A stretch of DNA of 64,000 bases from Ramlibacter rhizophilus (GTDB lineage: Bacteria; Pseudomonadota; Gammaproteobacteria; Burkholderiales; Burkholderiaceae_C). The notes beneath the pieces were generated by a model. It was not told the origin of the DNA and ran no database searches. It worked only from the letters and a program-made list of their open reading frames with translations. Positions 43,053-50,613 of the stretch are shown piece after piece (position 1 is the stretch's first letter; every line of letters starts with the position of its first letter). The position numbers and the translations under genes are program-made. The stretch lies in the NCBI RefSeq assembly GCF_004681965.1, contig NZ_SMLL01000010.1:21396-85395 (forward strand), in the 5' to 3' direction.

Positions 43053-44138
43053 TCAGCCGCGCTGCTGCCGGGAATAGGCATGCACCTCGTCCACCAGGGC
43101 CACCACGTTGTCGGCGGGCGTGTGCTGGTTGATGCCGTGGCCAAGGTTGAAGATGTGCGTGGGCCCCTGGCCCGTCCCCTGGTGCGGCCGGCCGAAGCTG
43201 TCCAGCACGCGCCGCGCCTCGGCACGGACCTGCTCGGGCGCAGCGAACAGCACGGTGGGGTCCAGGTTGCCCTGCAGCGCCTTGTGCGCGCCGACCGCTT
43301 CACGGGCGCGGCCGAGGTTCACGGTCCAGTCCAGGCCGAGCACCTCGCAGTCGAGCTGCCCCATTTCCTGCAGCCAGAGGCCGCCGCCCTTGGTGAAGAC
43401 GATGCGCGGGATGGTCTGGCCGTCGTGCGAACGCTTCAGGCCTGAGAGCACGCGCGCGGTGTAGGCGAGGCTGAAGGCCTGGAAGGCGCCGTCGGCCAGC
43501 ACGCCGCCCCAGCTGTCGAACACCATGACGGCCTGCGCACCGGCCTCGATCTGGGCGTTGAGGTAGCCGGTCACCGCCTCGGCATTGACCGCGAGGATGC
43601 GGTGCATCAGGTCCGGGCGGCTGTACATCAGGGTCTTGACGCGGCGGTAGTCGTCCGAGCCGCCGCCTTCGACCATGTAGCAGGCCAGCGTCCAGGGACT
43701 GCCGGAAAAGCCGATCAGCGGCACGCGCCCGTCCAGGGCGCGGCGGATGGACGTGACGGCGTCGAAGACGTAGCGCAGCTTGTCCAGGTCCGGCACCGAG
43801 AGCGCCGCGACCGCGGCCTCGTCGCGTACCGGCGAGGCGAAGCGTGGGCCCTCTCCCTCGGCGAAGCTCAGGCCCAGGCCCATGGCGTCCGGCACCGTGA
43901 GGATGTCGGAGAACAGGATGGCGGCATCCAGCGGGAAGCGCTCCAGCGGTTGCAGGGTGACTTCGGTGGCGTAGTCCACGTTGGTGGCCAGGCCCATGAA
44001 GCTGCCGGCCCGCGCGCGGGTGGCGCGGTACTCGGGCAGGTAGCGTCCGGCCTGGCGCATCAGCCACACCGGCGTGTGGTCGGTGGCCTGGCGCAGGCAG
44101 GCACGCAGGAAAGTGTCGTTGCGCAGGGGTGCGGTCAT
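43053..44138 (-). CDS. hemE: Uroporphyrinogen decarboxylase
   Basis: This 361-residue heme-pathway enzyme decarboxylates the four acetates of uroporphyrinogen III. The signature [14 protein letters not shown] is near residue 25, followed by [16 protein letters not shown] (catalytic Asp), [17 protein letters not shown] and VFDSWGG. The ATG at 44138 gives the usual N-terminus [17 protein letters not shown]; upstream in-frame starts were rejected. It is divergent from the TPR-methyltransferase gene. Confidence 0.96.
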   Translation of the reverse strand: MTAPLRNDTFLRACLRQATDHTPVWLMRQAGRYLPEYRATRARAGSFMGLATNVDYATEVTLQPLERFPLDAAILFSDILTVPDAMGLGLSFAEGEGPRFASPVRDEAAVAALSVPDLDKLRYVFDAVTSIRRALDGRVPLIGFSGSPWTLACYMVEGGGSDDYRRVKTLMYSRPDLMHRILAVNAEAVTGYLNAQIEAGAQAVMVFDSWGGVLADGAFQAFSLAYTARVLSGLKRSHDGQTIPRIVFTKGGGLWLQEMGQLDCEVLGLDWTVNLGRAREAVGAHKALQGNLDPTVLFAAPEQVRAEARRVLDSFGRPHQGTGQGPTHIFNLGHGINQHTPADNVVALVDEVHAYSRQQRG

Positions 44139-44191
44139 GGGCCGGGATTGTCGCAGGGCGCTCACTATGATCCGCGTCCAAGGAGACCCGC

Positions 44192-45292
44192 ATGCGCAGC
44201 GCACAGGACCAGGCCCGGACCTTCTTCATGGAGGGCGTGGCGGAATTCGAGGCCGGACGGCTGGAGACCGCGCAGACCCGTTTCGAAGCCGCGCTGGCGC
44301 TGGCGCCGGGGCGGCCCTCCATTCTCACCAACCTGGGCGTGGTCCGCGTGCGGCGCGGGCGCTTCGACGAGGCGATCCCGGTGCTGGACGAAGCCCTGGC
44401 GCAGGAGCCGCAGAACGTGGAGGCGCGGGCGCACCGGGCCATGGCGCGCGCGGAGATGGACCGGCCGCACGAGGCCCTGCAGGACATCGAGCGCGTGCTC
44501 GAACTGGCGCCCGACTACGGCCGCGGCTGGGGCCTGCGGGGCGAGCTGCTCAAGACGCTGGGCCGCCCGGCCGAGGCCATCGAGGCGCTGGAGCGGGCCA
44601 TCGCGCTGGGCAGCGATGCCGAGATGCACCGCTACTCGGTCGCGGCGCTGCGCGGCAGCCCGCAGGCGCCGGCCTCGCCGCCCCCCGGCTATGTCGCCGC
44701 CCTGTTCGATGGCTATGCGGACCGCTTCGACGAGCACCTCGTGGGCACTCTTCACTACAGCGTGCCGGAACGGCTGACGCAGCCGCTGCGCGAGCAGAAG
44801 CTGCGTTTCGGGCGTGCGCTCGACCTCGGCTGCGGCACCGGCCTGTGCGCCCCCTGGCTGGCGCCCCTGGCCGAACACCTGTGCGGCGTGGACCTGTCGG
44901 CGCGCATGCTGGCGCGTGCGCGTGCGCGCGGCCTCTACCAGGAGCTGCACCAGCAGGACATCGTGGACTGGCTCTCCTCGACTTCGCCGGCCTGGGACCT
45001 GGCCGTCGCGGCCGACGTGTTCATCTACCTCGGGGCGCTGGAGCCGGTGTTCGAGGCGCTGGCCCGCGCGCTCGCGCCCGGCGCCCTGCTCGGCTTCACG
45101 GTCGAGGAGAGCGAGGGCGAGCCCCTGCTGCTGCAGGCGAGCATGCGCTACGCCCATTCGCAGGCTTCGGTCTCCGAGATCGCCGCCCGGCATGGCTTCG
45201 CCACCCGCGCCTGCTGGCGCGCGCCGGTGCGCGAGGAGCAGGGCGTGGCGGTGCCGGGGCTGTACTTCTGGATGGGGCGCGAGGGCCGCTGA
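44192..45292 (+). CDS. TPR-repeat protein fused to a SAM methyltransferase
   Basis: This 366-residue protein has two parts. Residues about 5-155 form four TPR-like helical repeats ([27 protein letters not shown] and similar). Residues about 165-366 form a class I methyltransferase, with [17 protein letters not shown], motif [15 protein letters not shown] (about 210) and a post-I acidic residue in [10 protein letters not shown]. Similar fusions exist in proteobacteria; the substrate is unknown. AAGGAG precedes the ATG by 7 bases. It is divergent from hemE (53-base gap). Confidence 0.85.
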   Translation: MRSAQDQARTFFMEGVAEFEAGRLETAQTRFEAALALAPGRPSILTNLGVVRVRRGRFDEAIPVLDEALAQEPQNVEARAHRAMARAEMDRPHEALQDIERVLELAPDYGRGWGLRGELLKTLGRPAEAIEALERAIALGSDAEMHRYSVAALRGSPQAPASPPPGYVAALFDGYADRFDEHLVGTLHYSVPERLTQPLREQKLRFGRALDLGCGTGLCAPWLAPLAEHLCGVDLSARMLARARARGLYQELHQQDIVDWLSSTSPAWDLAVAADVFIYLGALEPVFEALARALAPGALLGFTVEESEGEPLLLQASMRYAHSQASVSEIAARHGFATRACWRAPVREEQGVAVPGLYFWMGREGR

Positions 45293-45308
45293 GAGCGGCC
45301 CCCTCGCT

Positions 45309-47456
45309 TCAGAGCGCCGCGAGGGCCGCGCGCAGCTCGTTGGTGGACAGGATCTCCGACAGGACCACGGGCGCGCGCCCCTTGGCGTACAGGACGTACA
45401 CGGGCACGCCGCTTCGGCCCAGGTCGGACAGCGCCTGCGTGATGGCCGGGTCGCGCCGCGTCCAGTCGGCGCGCAGCAGGCTCACGCGCCTGGCTTCGAA
45501 GTCGGCCAGCACCTCGCGATTCGCCAGCGTGGTCTGCTTGTTGTACTGGCAGGTCACGCACCAAGCCGCGGTGAAGTCGACGAACACCGGGCGGTCCTGC
45601 GCCACCAGGGTGGCCACGCGCTCGGCCGACCACGGCTCCCAGCGACCGTCGGCCGCCAGGGCCGGCGCATCCGGCGCGGGGCTGGCCAGCTGCGGCGCCG
45701 CCACCCAGGCCAGCAGCCCGAATGCGGCCAGGCCCAGGCTTGCCAGCACCACGCGCGTGCGGCCCGCCAGTGTCAAGGTCCAGGTCACGAGGCTCAGTGC
45801 CACCAGCAGGGCGAGCAGGGCGCCCGCGCCGTCCACGCCGCTTTGCCGCCCCAGAACCCACACCAGCCAGGCCACGGTGGCGAACATGGGAAAGGCCATG
45901 AGCTTGCGGAAGGTGTCCATCCACGCACCCGGCCGCGGCAGCAGCCGCGCCGTGGCCGGCACCCAGCTTGCGAGGAGGTAGGGCAGCGCCATGCCCAGGC
46001 CCAGGGCCGCGAAGACCAGCAGCGCCTGCGCGGGCGGCATGGCGACCGCGAAGCCCAGCGAGGCCCCCATGAAGGGCGCGGTGCAGGGCGAGGCGATGGC
46101 CACGGCCAGCATGCCGGAGAGGAAGGCATCGGCGACGGGGTGGCGCAGCTGGAAGCTGCTCACGCGCGAGGGCAGCAACGCGCCGAACTCGAACACGCCC
46201 GCGAGGTTCAGGCCGATCAGCGTGAACAGCGCCGCCAGGCCGGCCACCACCCAGGGCGACTGCAGCTGGAAGCCCCAGCCGAGCTGCTCGCCCGCCGCCC
46301 GCAGCGCCAGCATCAGAGCGCCGAGCGCGAGGAAGGACAGCACCACGCCGGCCGCATAGGCGAGGCCGCCAACGCGGCGGGCGCGCCGGTCCAGTCCGTG
46401 GCGGGTGAAGCCCACGAGCTTGACCGCGAGCACCGGAAACACGCAGGGCATGAGGTTGAGGATGAGGCCGCCCACCAGGGCGCCGAGCAGGGCCGCCCAC
46501 AGCGACAGGTTCGCGCCGCCTGCGGGCACGGCGGCCGCCGCGGCATTGGCGCGCAGGGCCTGCTCCAGTCCGGGCGACACCGCTGCCGCCGCGCTCGCCG
46601 CCGGCCAGGTGCCGGCCACCGGCAAGTCCACGCGCCAGGCCTTGTCGCCCGAGGCCAGCACGACAGGCAGCTGCGCGGGCGTGGCGCCGAGGTGCGTCGC
46701 CAGCGGGATCTCGGCCGTCCACGTCTCGCCGCGCCAGCCTTGCCGCCAGGCCGCCGCCGTTTCGATGACGCCGGGCGTTTCCGGAAAGGCTTCCAACGAC
46801 TGGCCCCGCGCGGCGGCGGGCAGGCCCGGGACTTCGAGCTTGAGCGTCTGCCCCTCGACCCGCGCGGAGCCTGAGGTGGGCAGCGCCTGGGGCTGGGCGT
46901 CGAAGGCGGCCTGGAAGTTTGCGCCGTGCAGCCCGGTGGAGCCCTGCACCGGCAGCTTGAGCGCGAACTCGCCCTCCTCGGGGATGCACTCCTTCTTGCA
47001 CACCAGCCACTGGGCCTTGAGTTTCACGTCCAGGTTGCCACCGAGCAGCGGCGGCCTGAACTCGGGCGTGATCGTCAGCGGCACCGGCAGGAGCACGGTG
47101 CCTTCGTAGCCGTAGTTGGCCAGGTTGCCGATGGGGATCTTCTTCGGCACCGGCCAGGCGATGTCGCCGGCCACCACGCCAGGGGGCAGCGTCCATTCCA
47201 GCGTGGTGGGCAGGCCCGAGTCGCCGGAGTTCTTCCAGTAGGTGTGCCACTCGGGCTGGTGGGCGAGCTGCAGCCCCAGCCACACCGGCTTGCCGGGCGC
47301 CACGCCCTCGGGCGCGTGGGCCAGCAGCTCGGCGCGCACGCGTTCGGTGACCACCTGCGCCGAACCCGTGGCCAGTTGCGCGAAGGCACCCGATGGCGAC
47401 AGGGCCAGGGCGACCAGCAGCATGGAGACGAGGCGGAGCAGGGGCGCGAAGGACAT
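45309..47456 (-). CDS. dsbD: Thiol:disulfide interchange protein, DsbD/ScsB-like
   Basis: This 715-residue membrane protein passes reducing power to the periplasm. A signal peptide (about 1-26) precedes a periplasmic domain (about 27-290) with paired cysteines in WLVCKKECIPEE. A CcdA-like membrane core of about eight helices follows, with its conserved cysteines in NLMPCVFPVLAVK and IASPCTAPFMG. A C-terminal thioredoxin domain has AAWCVTCQYNK. The size and N-terminal domain resemble the ScsB subgroup more than classical DsbD. It is divergent from the chaperone-like genes. Confidence 0.88.
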   Translation of the reverse strand: MSFAPLLRLVSMLLVALALSPSGAFAQLATGSAQVVTERVRAELLAHAPEGVAPGKPVWLGLQLAHQPEWHTYWKNSGDSGLPTTLEWTLPPGVVAGDIAWPVPKKIPIGNLANYGYEGTVLLPVPLTITPEFRPPLLGGNLDVKLKAQWLVCKKECIPEEGEFALKLPVQGSTGLHGANFQAAFDAQPQALPTSGSARVEGQTLKLEVPGLPAAARGQSLEAFPETPGVIETAAAWRQGWRGETWTAEIPLATHLGATPAQLPVVLASGDKAWRVDLPVAGTWPAASAAAAVSPGLEQALRANAAAAAVPAGGANLSLWAALLGALVGGLILNLMPCVFPVLAVKLVGFTRHGLDRRARRVGGLAYAAGVVLSFLALGALMLALRAAGEQLGWGFQLQSPWVVAGLAALFTLIGLNLAGVFEFGALLPSRVSSFQLRHPVADAFLSGMLAVAIASPCTAPFMGASLGFAVAMPPAQALLVFAALGLGMALPYLLASWVPATARLLPRPGAWMDTFRKLMAFPMFATVAWLVWVLGRQSGVDGAGALLALLVALSLVTWTLTLAGRTRVVLASLGLAAFGLLAWVAAPQLASPAPDAPALAADGRWEPWSAERVATLVAQDRPVFVDFTAAWCVTCQYNKQTTLANREVLADFEARRVSLLRADWTRRDPAITQALSDLGRSGVPVYVLYAKGRAPVVLSEILSTNELRAALAAL

Positions 47457-47560
47457 GTGAGTGGGTCAGAGCTCGGCCATGCCGAAAAGGTTCGCGGGCG
47501 GCCGGGAGGCGGCAATTGTCGGGGTTTTCCCGAGAAGGCCCGCCTGCGTGGAAAAGAGGC

Positions 47561-47590
47561 TTGAGCCTAAAAGTATTGATGAGCTACATT
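47561..47590 (+). promoter_or_regulatory. Candidate sigma70-like promoter of the chaperone-effector cassette
   Basis: TTGAGC (47561-47566) and TACATT (47585-47590) are separated by 18 bases in a locally AT-rich stretch, about 80 bases upstream of the first chaperone-like gene. Each hexamer has 4 of 6 consensus bases. No plant-inducible-promoter box and no HrpL-type box was found in the gap. Confidence 0.4.
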
Positions 47591-47670
47591 GAAACGGCTG
47601 GGCTGGATTGCTTTGGGCTTCATCAATCGGCCGGCATCCCTCTTTTTCGCTCCCTCGAAAGGACCGTGCG

Positions 47671-48072
47671 ATGCACTTCCAGGAGTTGATGAACCGCTTG
47701 GGGGTCGAGCTGCGGCTGCCGCCTCCGGCGCCCGACCCGCAGGGCGCCTGCGCCCTGAGCCTGGACGGCATGACGCTGTCCTTCTACCCCGACGCCGACG
47801 ATGCCGTCACCCTCATGTGCCCCCTGGGCCAGGTGGACATCGGCGACCTCGACACCCAGGAGAGCCTTCTGGCCGGCAACCTGTTTCCCGATGGCGTGGG
47901 TGGCAGCGCCGTCGGCCTGGACGCGCAGGGGCAGGCTTGGCTCTCCCAGCGCTTCCATCCCGGACAGCTCGCCTTCCCCCGCTTCCTCGCCAGCCTGGAG
48001 CGCTTCGCCAACCTCGCGGAGTGCTGGCGCCAGTGCCTGGAGACGCGAACGATGCCCCGCTTCACGCACTAG
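47671..48072 (+). CDS. CesT-type type III secretion chaperone, first of pair
   Basis: This 133-residue protein has the class I secretion-chaperone pattern. An N-terminal helix (MHFQELMNRLGVELRL) leads to alternating strands (ACALSLDGMTLSFYPDADDAVTLMCPLGQ), a helix with TQESLLAGNLFPDG, strands (GSAVGLDAQGQAWLSQRF) and a C-terminal helix (FLASLERFANLAECWRQCLE). It is acidic and has no signal peptide. AAAGGACC precedes the ATG. It is 10 bases upstream of the second chaperone. The family call rests on fold pattern and context, not on a search. Confidence 0.75.
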   Translation: MHFQELMNRLGVELRLPPPAPDPQGACALSLDGMTLSFYPDADDAVTLMCPLGQVDIGDLDTQESLLAGNLFPDGVGGSAVGLDAQGQAWLSQRFHPGQLAFPRFLASLERFANLAECWRQCLETRTMPRFTH

Positions 48073-48082
48073 GACGATCCCC

Positions 48083-48481
48083 ATGAGCACCCAAACCGTT
48101 CTGAACGAGCTGGGCCGGGCCCTGGGCCTGGCGGGCCTGCCGCTGGACACATCCAACAGCTGCGCCCTGCGCTTCGGGGGTGACGTGCAGGTGGACATGC
48201 GCCACGAGCCCGAGGCCCAGGCGCTGTGCCTGGCCACCGAGGTGGACCTGCTGTCCCCGCGCGACCGCGGCCGCTGCGTGAACTGGCTGCTGCGGGCCAA
48301 CCTGGACCTGCGCGCCACGGGGGACGCGTGGTTTGCGCGCCGCGGCGCCGCCGTGGTGCTGTGCCGGTCGCTGGCAGACGACTTGGGTCCTCAGGCGCTG
48401 GCCGATGAATTGGCACGGCTGGTCACGGCCTGCCGTGAATGGAGAAGCCGGCTGGACCAGTTTCGGTCCGAGGCGGCGTGA
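48083..48481 (+). CDS. CesT-type type III secretion chaperone, second of pair
   Basis: This 132-residue protein follows the same plan. It has VLNELGRALGLAGLPLDTSN at the N-terminus, strands with SCALRFGGDVQVDMRHEPE and ALCLATEVDLLS, a helix with GRCVNWLLRANLDLRATGD, then AWFARRGAAVVLCRSL and a C-terminal helix to LVTACREWRSRLDQF. This is a classic CesT-like layout. It differs clearly from the first chaperone, so the two may form a heterodimer (inference). It is 21 bases upstream of the large gene, which it probably serves. Confidence 0.78.
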   Translation: MSTQTVLNELGRALGLAGLPLDTSNSCALRFGGDVQVDMRHEPEAQALCLATEVDLLSPRDRGRCVNWLLRANLDLRATGDAWFARRGAAVVLCRSLADDLGPQALADELARLVTACREWRSRLDQFRSEAA

Positions 48482-48502
48482 TATCGATTCAAGGAGAGGC
48501 AT

Positions 48503-50029
48503 ATGCCAGACATTTCGCACATGAATCCCACGGGGGGCGTCACCGCGTCAAGGATGCAGAGCGTCGGGCGCGTCGTCGCCGAGATCGGCGCCGCACTGCG
48601 CAACGCTGCTGCCGCGTTCTCGGCCTGGGCCAGCAACGGCATAGAGCACGTCAGACGAATGATGTCTGAGCGCACGGCGGCGCCGGCTCGGCCGGCAGTG
48701 GATCCGCGTAGGAGCGTGGCCAGTGTGGAGCTGGCTGACTTCAGCCGCAGCGCACCGCTGGACTCGCTTGTCAGCGGGATGCCAACAGTGGAGCCCAACC
48801 GCCCGCCGCCGACCCTGGAGCAGGTCAAGGCCGCCGTGAACGCATGGCTTGCGGCACGGGATGATGCCGGCCACTCGGGACTGGCGCGGCTGCTCGGTCC
48901 CGAGCTGCGCCCGACCCTGCTTGCGGCGAACGGGAAGGGCGGTCTTGAAGCCGTCGTGGCGCTGCTCACGCGCGAGGGGGGCATGAAGGATCGGCTCACC
49001 CAATCGGCGATGGAGAAAAGCGCCAGCATGTGGACGGGCCGCGCTTTCGAGATGTTGCTGGAGGCCGCCTGCAAGGAGCCCCCGGCGCCGGCCGTTACCG
49101 GGCTGCGCGCGGAGCTGCTGACCTTGTTCCCGCCACCTCCTAAGGTGCCCACCGCAGAGGCCGACGTCGGAAGCCTGGAGCCTGAAACTTTTCGGCGCAA
49201 ATCGATTTCGCCCGGGGAAGATGGGGACCAGGTGGAGTGGAGGGACACGAAACACAGCACGCCTACGCAATACGCCAGTTCGGCCGAGCCGTCCGCGTCA
49301 TCCACGGCGGGCCCGCAGTCCTCGTCCCTGTCAGCGGCTTCTACCGAGGCGAGCCCGCCGCTGCGTGACGCGCTCGACGCTCTTCAGGCCTGGATCGGAC
49401 AGCACGGCGCGACCGTGGCCGGTCAGAAGGGCGCGATCTTCCGAGCCGTTTCCATCCCCGCCGTTGCGCAGTTGGTCAAACAGGAAGCTGCCGGGCTGGC
49501 CCCCTTCATGCTCGATGTCGTGTGTCCGATTCAGGCCGACGGTCACCGCGCCGCGCCTACGGTGCCTTCCCCAGCAGCCGTGGTCACCGCCTTGCTCCAG
49601 GTGGACGGCAGCGGTCGCTCTCGACTGGCGCAGATGCTGGGCGCTGATGCTCGGGTGATGGCGGGCGAGCTCTTTCGCGCACTTGGAGAGCGCAGCGAAC
49701 CGGACACGCAGTACTGGGGCGTCTACAACCTGGTGTTCCTGCGCGGGCTTGGTGGTGCCCTGTCGGACGCGGTGGCACCACAGGTGCAGCCACAGCGAAA
49801 GCGATGGAACCTGCTACAGGACACGAAGGCGCTGGAGGCCCGGCAGGCGCAGCGGCACCTGGCCTTCATGCAAGCTTCGGGCGTCGTGCAGGAAGTTTTC
49901 AGGCAGGCGATGTTGGCTGGTCGCATCACAGGCGCCGCTGAGTCGGCCACTTACGCGGACCCTTGCAGCCGCTTGCGCACGGAGCTGTACACACTTCTGG
50001 GCATCCCAGCGCCTCCCGAACGCTCATGA
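48503..50029 (+). CDS. Candidate type III effector, unknown family
   Basis: I do not recognise this 508-residue protein. It has a polar N-terminus without a signal peptide (MPDISHMNPTGGVTASRMQS), then a helical module at about 105-213 ending LRAELLTLFPPPP. A Ser/Pro/Thr-rich linker (about 214-285) leads to a helical second half (about 286-506) ending LRTELYTLLGIPAPP. The two halves look related. AAGGAG precedes the ATG. Codons are unlike the neighbours (ATA at residue 47, AGA at 51, AGG at 17 and 70), a sign of acquisition. Being directly downstream of two CesT-type chaperones makes a secreted substrate the best reading. Other options are a chaperone-controlled regulator or gatekeeper. Confidence 0.7.
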   Translation: MPDISHMNPTGGVTASRMQSVGRVVAEIGAALRNAAAAFSAWASNGIEHVRRMMSERTAAPARPAVDPRRSVASVELADFSRSAPLDSLVSGMPTVEPNRPPPTLEQVKAAVNAWLAARDDAGHSGLARLLGPELRPTLLAANGKGGLEAVVALLTREGGMKDRLTQSAMEKSASMWTGRAFEMLLEAACKEPPAPAVTGLRAELLTLFPPPPKVPTAEADVGSLEPETFRRKSISPGEDGDQVEWRDTKHSTPTQYASSAEPSASSTAGPQSSSLSAASTEASPPLRDALDALQAWIGQHGATVAGQKGAIFRAVSIPAVAQLVKQEAAGLAPFMLDVVCPIQADGHRAAPTVPSPAAVVTALLQVDGSGRSRLAQMLGADARVMAGELFRALGERSEPDTQYWGVYNLVFLRGLGGALSDAVAPQVQPQRKRWNLLQDTKALEARQAQRHLAFMQASGVVQEVFRQAMLAGRITGAAESATYADPCSRLRTELYTLLGIPAPPERS

Positions 50030-50491
50030 CCCCAGCACCGGCAGCGCCGTCTTGTACCTCACCTGCTTGAGCGCGAAGCTGGAGCGGATCTTCTCCACCC
50101 CCGGGATCGGCGTGAGCTGGTTCAGGATGAAGCGCTCCAGCGCCGCCATGTCGGCGACGGCGACGCGGATCAGGTAGTCGCTGTCGCCGGTCATGAGGTA
50201 GCACTCCATCACCTCCTCGTAGTCGCCCACGCGCCGCTCGAACTCGGCGAGTGCGTCGCGCGACTGCTCCTTCAGGCTCACGGAGATGAAGACGTTCAGC
50301 CCCAGGCCCAGCTGCTTGGCGTCGGCCAGGGCCACGTAGCGGGTGATCACGCCCGCTGCCTCCAGCGCCTTCACGCGGGTGAGGCAGGGCGAAGGCGACA
50401 GGTGCACGCGGCGGGCCAGCTCCACGTTGGTGATGGCGCTGTCCTTCTGCAGCTCGCGCAGGATGTGGCGGTCAATGGCGTCCAGCTTCAT
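50024..50491 (-). CDS. Lrp/AsnC family transcriptional regulator
   Basis: This 155-residue regulator has an N-terminal helix-turn-helix (LDAIDRHILRELQKDSAITNVELARRVHLSPSPCLTRVKALEAAG, about 3-48) and a C-terminal RAM ligand-binding domain (VFISVSLKEQ, GDSDYLIRVAVADM, about 67-145). Lrp-type proteins usually sense amino acids and often regulate the divergent gene. Here that is the PDH-type E1 gene 122 bases away. Its 3' end overlaps the convergent effector gene by 6 bases. Confidence 0.92.
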   Translation of the reverse strand: MKLDAIDRHILRELQKDSAITNVELARRVHLSPSPCLTRVKALEAAGVITRYVALADAKQLGLGLNVFISVSLKEQSRDALAEFERRVGDYEEVMECYLMTGDSDYLIRVAVADMAALERFILNQLTPIPGVEKIRSSFALKQVRYKTALPVLGS

Positions 50492-50613
50492 TCGTGCTGA
50501 TTTTGCGGTTGACGACGGCAGATTGTGCTGCTGAACCGTGAGTGACTGGCATCTTCGGCACCCAATGATGCGTCCGGCGCCCTACAGTGTTCGCCCGCAC
50601 CGCCCGCCACGCC

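Noticed and set aside
47457..47670. Plant-inducible-promoter box or HrpL box for the effector cassette
   Set aside because: Two TTCGC words occur but 150 bases apart, and no GGAACC-N15-CCAC pattern is present.
47457..50491. Genomic island with mobility genes around the cassette
   Set aside because: No integrase, transposase, tRNA or flanking direct repeat could be seen; only codon bias hints at transfer.
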